Of a stretch of 64,000 nt of DNA, positions 56,269-64,000 are shown piece by piece. Every line of letters begins with the position of its first letter. The first letter of the stretch is position 1. The translations under genes were made by a program, and so were the position numbers. Origin of the DNA: Pythium myriotylum (Eukaryota > Oomycota > Peronosporomycetes > Pythiales > Pythiaceae); NCBI GenBank assembly GCA_023091665.1, contig JALJCQ010000046.1, positions 1 through 64,000 of the forward strand, written 5' to 3'. The notes under the pieces are model-generated. The model had not been told where the DNA came from. It saw nothing but the letters and a program-made list of their open reading frames with translations, and searched no databases.

Positions 56269-57449
56269 TCTTTTTGATCCACGCCCGACTCCACTCACAT
56301 ACACAAACACACCGCATACTACAACAACCAAAACAATAAAACAACACAACTAATCACCACACAATCAAACACAAACACACACACCAGCACATTATCTATC
56401 ACCTCCTTCCCGTCACCCTCATCCTATCCTCGACAATGCTCGCTCTTCGTCGTGCTTGCTTGTCTTTCTTTCCACACTCCACCGCTGCCCGCATGTTGGC
56501 TCCATTTGATGAGCATGTCACCATCTAACCAGCGTGTGCGTTCAGCTGACAAGGTGAACCAGGAGTCGGCACCAACCCCCGCACTTGTTCCCACGCATGT
56601 GGCTTCAATCCACTCGCACTCGTTGGTTCTAGCCCCTCACCGCGGACCCAGCGTGGGTGGGTGAGTGGGTGGGTCCCAACTACGAGTCCATCGACCACGT
56701 TCAGGTTGGTGTAGTCGTTCGAGTCTGTCGTGCCAACACATACGCGCAGTTGAGTCGAGATCCTGTGTGGACAATAGACACCTTCGCTCAGCTCGCACAG
56801 ACGACACGAGGCGAAGGATGAAGGACGGATCAGCCCACCTGTGTGGGGTGGCATCAACCGGAAGGCAAGCGGGATGCTCGTTTCGGTTTCGGTCGCGGTT
56901 TCGGTATCGGTCGCGGTCGCGGTTCCGAGTTCAGTTTGGCTTTTGGTTTCGTTGATGTGAGGATAGCACTCATCATGCGTGAGAGAATGATAGTACGACG
57001 AGATAACGGGCTGACAAGCATGATCGGTAGGCAGACGTATAGGCCAATCGAGTCGTGGACGGCGTCGGATGGATGGATGGCATTTGGGTCGGGTGTTTGA
57101 CAGCAGTGCGGGGTCACACGCATTCGGAAGGAGCTGTGTATCACCACGTAGGGATGGATGGTCAGATGGATCTGGGGTCTGGGGTCTGGGTAATGTGTGC
57201 GTAGAGGGTAAAGCAATGGCATGCGGTGGGGGTGTAGTGTGGGGAGCGTTGTGTTGGGTTGTTGGGATCCGTGTGCGCCGGTGCGGCGTGTGGTGGCGTG
57301 TGTGTATCTGGTTGTGGCGGTTTGTTGGTTAGTTGTTCGCGTGGAGGCGATGATGTGTGTATTGTGTTGTTGTTGGTGTAATGTGAAAGTTGTCCAAGTG
57401 TATTGTCAAAGCGGGGTTTGTTGAGTGAGCGTAGGAGTCTGGTTTCGAC

Positions 57450-57521
57450 GCGCGGGTAGCTCAGTGGTAGAGCTTTCGATTGCAGCTCGAAGGGTCACTG
57501 GTTCGAACCCGGTCTCGCGCT
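57450..57521 (+). tRNA. tRNA-Cys(GCA): tRNA-Cys(GCA)
   Basis: Exact consensus. Unit: 1296 bp, T/T/T/A/G, hept 3. Its hexamer tract is unique, with two GGTTTC-GGTATC pairs before a run of eight GGTCGC. Confidence 0.97.
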
Positions 57522-58745
57522 TCTTTTTGATCCACGCCCGACTCCACTCACATACACAAACACACCGCATACTACAACAACCAAAACAATAAAACAACAC
57601 AACTAATCACCACACAATCAAACACAAACACACACACCAGCACATTATCTATCACCTCCTTCCCGTCACCCTCATCCTATCCTCGACAATGCTCGCTCTT
57701 CGTCGTGCTTGCTTGTCTTTCTTTCCACACTCCACCGCTGCCCGCATGTTGGCTCCATTTGATGAGCATGTCACCATCTAACCAGCGTGTGCGTTCAGCT
57801 GACAAGGTGAACCAGGAGTCGGCACCAACCCCCGCACTTGTTCCCACGCATGTGGCTTCAATCCACTCGCACTCGTTGGTTCTAGCCCCTCACCGCGGAC
57901 CCAGCGTGGGTGGGTGAGTGGGTGGGTCCCAACTACGAGTCCATCGACCACGTTCAGGTTGGTGTAGTCGTTCGAGTCTGTCGTGCCAACACATACGCGC
58001 AGTTGAGTCGAGATCCTGTGTGGACAATAGACACCTTCGCTCAGCTCGCACAGACGACACGAGGCGAAGGATGAAGGACGGATCAGCCCACCTGTGTGGG
58101 GTGGCATCAACCGGAAGGCAAGCGGGATGCTCGTTTCGGTTTCGGTATCGGTTTCGGTATCGGTCGCGGTCGCGGTCGCGGTCGCGGTCGCGGTCGCGGT
58201 CGCGGTCGCGGTTCCGAGTTCAGTTTGGCTTTTGGTTTCGTTGATGTGAGGATAGCACTCATCATGCGTGAGAGAATGATAGTACGACGAGATAACGGGC
58301 TGACAAGCATGATCGGTAGGCAGACGTATAGGCCAATCGAGTCGTGGACGGCGTCGGATGGATGGATGGCATTTGGGTCGGGTGTTTGACAGCAGTGCGG
58401 GGTCACACGCATTCGGAAGGAGCTGTGTATCACCACGTAGGGATGGATGGTCAGATGGATCTGGGGTCTGGGGTCTGGGGTCTGGGTAATGTGTGCGTAG
58501 AGGGTAAAGCAATGGCATGCGGTGGGGGTGTAGTGTGGGGAGCGTTGTGCTGGGTTGTTGGGATCCGTGTGCGCCGGTGCGGCGTGTGGTGGCGTGTGTG
58601 TATCTGGTTGTGGCGGTTTGTTGGTTAGTTGTTCGCGTGGAGGCGATGATGTGTGTATTGTGTTGTTGTTGGTGTAATGTGAAAGTTGTCCAAGTGTATT
58701 GTCAAAGCGGGGTTTGTTGAGTGAGCGTAGGAGTCTGGTTTCGAC

Positions 58746-58817
58746 GCGCGGGTAGCTCAGTGGTAGAGCTTTCGATTGCAGCTCGAAGGGTCACTGGTTC
58801 GAACCCGGTCTCGCGCT
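58746..58817 (+). tRNA. tRNA-Cys(GCA): tRNA-Cys(GCA)
   Basis: Exact consensus. Unit: 1302 bp, T/T/T/A/G, S9, hept 3, with gttgtgCtggg like the first units of the window. Confidence 0.97.
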
Positions 58818-60047
58818 TCTTTTTGATCCACGCCCGACTCCACTCACATACACAAACACACCGCATACTACAACAACCAAAACAATAAAACAACACAACT
58901 AATCACCACACAATCAAACACAAACACACACACCAGCACATTATCTATCACCTCCTTCCCGTCACCCTCATCCTATCCTCGACAATGCTCGCTCTTCGTC
59001 GTGCTTGCTTGTCTTTCTTTCCACACTCCACCGCTGCCCGCATGTTGGCTCCATTTGATGAGCATGTCACCATCTAACCAGCGTGTGCGTTCAGCTGACA
59101 AGGTGAACCAGGAGTCGGCACCAACCCCCGCACTTGTTCCCACGCATGTGGCTTCAATCCACTCGCACTCGTTGGTTCTAGCCCCTCACCGCGGACCCAG
59201 CGTGGGTGGGTGAGTGGGTGGGTCCCAACTACGAGTCCATCGACCACGTTCAGGTTGGTGTAGTCGTTCGAGTCTGTCGTGCCAACACATACGCGCAGTT
59301 GAGTCGAGATCCTGTGTGGACAATAGACACCTTCGCTCAGCTCGCACAGACGACACGAGGCGAAGGATGAAGGACGGATCAGCCCACCTGTGTGGGGTGG
59401 CATCAACCGGAAGGCAAGCGGGATGCTCGTTTCGGTTTCGGTCGCGGTTTCGGTATCGGTCGCGGTCGCGGTCGCGGTCGCGGTCGCGGTCGCGGTCGCG
59501 GTCGCGGTCGCGGTTCCGAGTTCAGTTTGGCTTTTGGTTTCGTTGATGTGAGGATAGCACTCATCATGCGTGAGAGAATGATAGTACGACGAGATAACGG
59601 GCTGACAAGCATGATCGGTAGGCAGACGTATAGGCCAATCGAGTCGTGGACGGCGTCGGATGGATGGATGGCATTTGGGTCGGGTGTTTGACAGCAGTGC
59701 GGGGTCACACGCATTCGGAAGGAGCTGTGTATCACCACGTAGGGATGGATGGTCAGATGGATCTGGGGTCTGGGGTCTGGGGTCTGGGTAATGTGTGCGT
59801 AGAGGGTAAAGCAATGGCATGCGGTGGGGGTGTAGTGTGGGGAGCGTTGTGCTGGGTTGTTGGGATCCGTGTGCGCCGGTGCGGCGTGTGGTGGCGTGTG
59901 TGTATCTGGTTGTGGCGGTTTGTTGGTTAGTTGTTCGCGTGGAGGCGATGATGTGTGTATTGTGTTGTTGTTGGTGTAATGTGAAAGTTGTCCAAGTGTA
60001 TTGTCAAAGCGGGGTTTGTTGAGTGAGCGTAGGAGTCTGGTTTCGAC

Positions 60048-60119
60048 GCGCGGGTAGCTCAGTGGTAGAGCTTTCGATTGCAGCTCGAAGGGTCACTGGT
60101 TCGAACCCGGTCTCGCGCT
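60048..60119 (+). tRNA. tRNA-Cys(GCA): tRNA-Cys(GCA)
   Basis: Exact consensus. Unit: 1296 bp, T/T/T/A/G, F7, hept 3. Confidence 0.97.
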
Positions 60120-61343
60120 TCTTTTTGATCCACGCCCGACTCCACTCACATACACAAACACACCGCATACTACAACAACCAAAACAATAAAACAACACAA
60201 CTAATCACCACACAATCAAACACAAACACACACACCAGCACATTATCTATCACCTCCTTCCCGTCACCCTCATCCTATCCTCGACAATGCTCGCTCTTCG
60301 TCGTGCTTGCTTGTCTTTCTTTCCACACTCCACCGCTGCCCGCATGTTGGCTCCATTTGATGAGCATGTCACCATCTAACCAGCGTGTGCGTTCAGCTGA
60401 CAAGGTGAACCAGGAGTCGGCACCAACCCCCGCACTTGTTCCCACGCATGTGGCTTCAATCCACTCGCACTCGTTGGTTCTAGCCCCTCACCGCGGACCC
60501 AGCGTGGGTGGGTGAGTGGGTGGGTCCCAACTACGAGTCCATCGACCACGTTCAGGTTGGTGTAGTCGTTCGAGTCTGTCGTGCCAACACATACGCGCAG
60601 TTGAGTCGAGATCCTGTGTGGACAATAGACACCTTCGCTCAGCTCGCACAGACGACACGAGGCGAAGGATGAAGGACGGATCAGCCCACCTGTGTGGGGT
60701 GGCATCAACCGGAAGGCAAGCGGGATGCTCGTTTCGGTTTCGGTCGCGGTTTCGGTATCGGTTTCGGTCGCGGTCGCGGTCGCGGTCGCGGTCGCGGTCG
60801 CGGTCGCGGTTCCGAGTTCAGTTTGGCTTTTGGTTTCGTTGATGTGAGGATAGCACTCATCATGCGTGAGAGAATGATAGTACGACGAGATAACGGGCTG
60901 ACAAGCATGATCGGTAGGCAGACGTATAGGCCAATCGAGTCGTGGACGGCGTCGGATGGATGGATGGCATTTGGGTCGGGTGTTTGACAGCAGTGCGGGG
61001 TCACACGCATTCGGAAGGAGCTGTGTATCACCACGTAGGGATGGATGGTCAGATGGATCTGGGGTCTGGGGTCTGGGGTCTGGGTAATGTGTGCGTAGAG
61101 GGTAAAGCAATGGCATGCGGTGGGGGTGTAGTGTGGGGAGCGTTGTGTTGGGTTGTTGGGATCCGTGTGCGCCGGTGCGGCGTGTGGTGGCGTGTGTGTA
61201 TCTGGTTGTGGCGGTTTGTTGGTTAGTTGTTCGCGTGGAGGCGATGATGTGTGTATTGTGTTGTTGTTGGTGTAATGTGAAAGTTGTCCAAGTGTATTGT
61301 CAAAGCGGGGTTTGTTGAGTGAGCGTAGGAGTCTGGTTTCGAC

Positions 61344-61415
61344 GCGCGGGTAGCTCAGTGGTAGAGCTTTCGATTGCAGCTCGAAGGGTCACTGGTTCGA
61401 ACCCGGTCTCGCGCT
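61344..61415 (+). tRNA. tRNA-Cys(GCA): tRNA-Cys(GCA)
   Basis: Exact consensus. Unit: 1302 bp, T/T/T/A/G, F8, hept 3. Confidence 0.97.
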
Positions 61416-62645
61416 TCTTTTTGATCCACGCCCGACTCCACTCACATACACAAACACACCGCATACTACAACAACCAAAACAATAAAACAACACAACTAA
61501 TCACCACACAATCAAACACAAACACACACACCAGCACATTATCTATCACCTCCTTCCCGTCACCCTCATCCTATCCTCGACAATGCTCGCTCTTCGTCGT
61601 GCTTGCTTGTCTTTCTTTCCACACTCCACCGCTGCCCGCATGTTGGCTCCATTTGATGAGCATGTCACCATCTAACCAGCGTGTGCGTTCAGCTGACAAG
61701 GTGAACCAGGAGTCGGCACCAACCCCCGCACTTGTTCCCACGCATGTGGCTTCAATCCACTCGCACTCGTTGGTTCTAGCCCCTCACCGCGGACCCAGCG
61801 TGGGTGGGTGAGTGGGTGGGTCCCAACTACGAGTCCATCGACCACGTTCAGGTTGGTGTAGTCGTTCGAGTCTGTCGTGCCAACACATACGCGCAGTTGA
61901 GTCGAGATCCTGTGTGGACAATAGACACCTTCGCTCAGCTCGCACAGACGACACGAGGCGAAGGATGAAGGACGGATCAGCCCACCTGTGTGGGGTGGCA
62001 TCAACCGGAAGGCAAGCGGGATGCTCGTTTCGGTTTCGGTCGCGGTTTCGGTATCGGTTTCGGTCGCGGTCGCGGTCGCGGTCGCGGTCGCGGTCGCGGT
62101 CGCGGTCGCGGTTCCGAGTTCAGTTTGGCTTTTGGTTTCGTTGATGTGAGGATAGCACTCATCATGCGTGAGAGAATGATAGTACGACGAGATAACGGGC
62201 TGACAAGCATGATCGGTAGGCAGACGTATAGGCCAATCGAGTCGTGGACGGCGTCGGATGGATGGATGGCATTTGGGTCGGGTGTTTGACAGCAGTGCGG
62301 GGTCACACGCATTCGGAAGGAGCTGTGTATCACCACGTAGGGATGGATGGTCAGATGGATCTGGGGTCTGGGGTCTGGGGTCTGGGTAATGTGTGCGTAG
62401 AGGGTAAAGCAATGGCATGCGGTGGGGGTGTAGTGTGGGGAGCGTTGTGTTGGGTTGTTGGGATCCGTGTGCGCCGGTGCGGCGTGTGGTGGCGTGTGTG
62501 TATCTGGTTGTGGCGGTTTGTTGGTTAGTTGTTCGCGTGGAGGCGATGATGTGTGTATTGTGTTGTTGTTGGTGTAATGTGAAAGTTGTCCAAGTGTATT
62601 GTCAAAGCGGGGTTTGTTGAGTGAGCGTAGGAGTCTGGTTTCGAC

Positions 62646-62717
62646 GCGCGGGTAGCTCAGTGGTAGAGCTTTCGATTGCAGCTCGAAGGGTCACTGGTTC
62701 GAACCCGGTCTCGCGCT
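62646..62717 (+). tRNA. tRNA-Cys(GCA): tRNA-Cys(GCA)
   Basis: Exact consensus. Unit: 1308 bp, T/T/T/A/G, F9, hept 3; the longest unit in the window. Confidence 0.97.
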
Positions 62718-63953
62718 TCTTTTTGATCCACGCCCGACTCCACTCACATACACAAACACACCGCATACTACAACAACCAAAACAATAAAACAACACAACT
62801 AATCACCACACAATCAAACACAAACACACACACCAGCACATTATCTATCACCTCCTTCCCGTCACCCTCATCCTATCCTCGACAATGCTCGCTCTTCGTC
62901 GTGCTTGCTTGTCTTTCTTTCCACACTCCACCGCTGCCCGCATGTTGGCTCCATTTGATGAGCATGTCACCATCTAACCAGCGTGTGCGTTCAGCTGACA
63001 AGGTGAACCAGGAGTCGGCACCAACCCCCGCACTTGTTCCCACGCATGTGGCTTCAATCCACTCGCACTCGTTGGTTCTAGCCCCTCACCGCGGACCCAG
63101 CGTGGGTGGGTGAGTGGGTGGGTCCCAACTACGAGTCCATCGACCACGTTCAGGTTGGTGTAGTCGTTCGAGTCTGTCGTGCCAACACATACGCGCAGTT
63201 GAGTCGAGATCCTGTGTGGACAATAGACACCTTCGCTCAGCTCGCACAGACGACACGAGGCGAAGGATGAAGGACGGATCAGCCCACCTGTGTGGGGTGG
63301 CATCAACCGGAAGGCAAGCGGGATGCTCGTTTCGGTTTCGGTCGCGGTTTCGGTATCGGTTTCGGTCGCGGTCGCGGTCGCGGTCGCGGTCGCGGTCGCG
63401 GTCGCGGTCGCGGTCGCGGTTCCGAGTTCAGTTTGGCTTTTGGTTTCGTTGATGTGAGGATAGCACTCATCATGCGTGAGAGAATGATAGTACGACGAGA
63501 TAACGGGCTGACAAGCATGATCGGTAGGCAGACGTATAGGCCAATCGAGTCGTGGACGGCGTCGGATGGATGGATGGCATTTGGGTCGGGTGTTTGACAG
63601 CAGTGCGGGGTCACACGCATTCGGAAGGAGCTGTGTATCACCACGTAGGGATGGATGGTCAGATGGATCTGGGGTCTGGGGTCTGGGGTCTGGGTAATGT
63701 GTGCGTAGAGGGTAAAGCAATGGCATGCGGTGGGGGTGTAGTGTGGGGAGCGTTGTGTTGGGTTGTTGGGATCCGTGTGCGCCGGTGCGGCGTGTGGTGG
63801 CGTGTGTGTATCTGGTTGTGGCGGTTTGTTGGTTAGTTGTTCGCGTGGAGGCGATGATGTGTGTATTGTGTTGTTGTTGGTGTAATGTGAAAGTTGTCCA
63901 AGTGTATTGTCAAAGCGGGGTTTGTTGAGTGAGCGTAGGAGTCTGGTTTCGAC

Positions 63954-64000
63954 GCGCGGGTAGCTCAGTGGTAGAGCTTTCGATTGCAGCTCGAAGGGTC
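63954..64000 (+). tRNA. tRNA-Cys(GCA): tRNA-Cys(GCA), cut by window end
   Basis: The first 47 nt, through the variable loop, match the consensus. The array evidently continues beyond the window. Confidence 0.93.

Larger units (their letters stand above)
51059..64000 (+). repeat. Tandem array block 6: ten units to window end
   Basis: Ten complete units of 1253-1308 bp plus a cut tRNA. Haplotype returns to T/T/T/A/G from 53649 on. Heptamers return to three from 57450, and type F hexamers from 60048, so the right end resembles block 1. The spacer holds no supportable protein gene. Confidence 0.95.

Overview
This window is eukaryotic nuclear DNA, most probably from an oomycete or related stramenopile. 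The tRNA genes lack an encoded CCA end, carry internal A and B boxes and are followed by T5 Pol III terminators. The one large mobile element is an APE-type LINE, with a C-terminal CCHC knuckle of the kind I associate with oomycete elements. The organism is inferred; no housekeeping protein gene is present to confirm it.

Almost all of the window (about 54 of 64 kb) is a head-to-tail tandem array in which each unit of about 1.25-1.31 kb holds one tRNA-Cys(GCA) gene and a non-coding spacer. I count 40 full-length tRNA copies (one with an acceptor-stem mismatch), one copy missing its first 8 nt (667) and one cut by the window end (63954). Units are nearly identical. Every length difference is explained by a hexamer STR (GGTCGC, runs of 1-10), a heptamer STR (CTGGGGT, 2 or 3 copies) and one 1-bp deletion. 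In the tRNA entries the spacer is coded as follows. Haplotype lists the bases at unit offsets +158/+314/+404/+416/+476 from tRNA nt 1. F or S gives the hexamer type: F has a GGTTTC before the pure GGTCGC run, S does not. The number after it is the run length. Hept is the heptamer copy number.

The array is interrupted at six places by two kinds of retroelement, all antisense to the tRNA. At the five junctions visible on both sides they sit at exactly the same point, after tRNA nt 15 inside the A box. One is a complete 7.34-kb LINE (17725-25066) with intact ORF1 (905 aa) and ORF2 (1388 aa: endonuclease, reverse transcriptase, CCHC knuckle). The others are five copies of a roughly 765-bp non-autonomous element (1-666 partial, 13590, 15647, 40471, 50178). 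LINE and short element end in the same 18 nt and begin with similar bases, so the LINE machinery probably mobilises the short one. Each insertion duplicates tRNA nt 1-15. A 15-nt stub is left on one side and a complete tRNA gene, with both internal promoter boxes, is rebuilt on the other.

The picture is therefore a multicopy tRNA-Cys array serving as a renewable, low-harm target for a site-specific LINE and its short parasite. The array is homogenised by recombination, with local variant blocks (left block to 17.7 kb, middle block 25-45 kb, mixed zone 45-53 kb, right block resembling the left). The LINE lies at a sharp boundary between two variant blocks. Such near-identical arrays are hard to assemble, so copy number and order should be treated as provisional.
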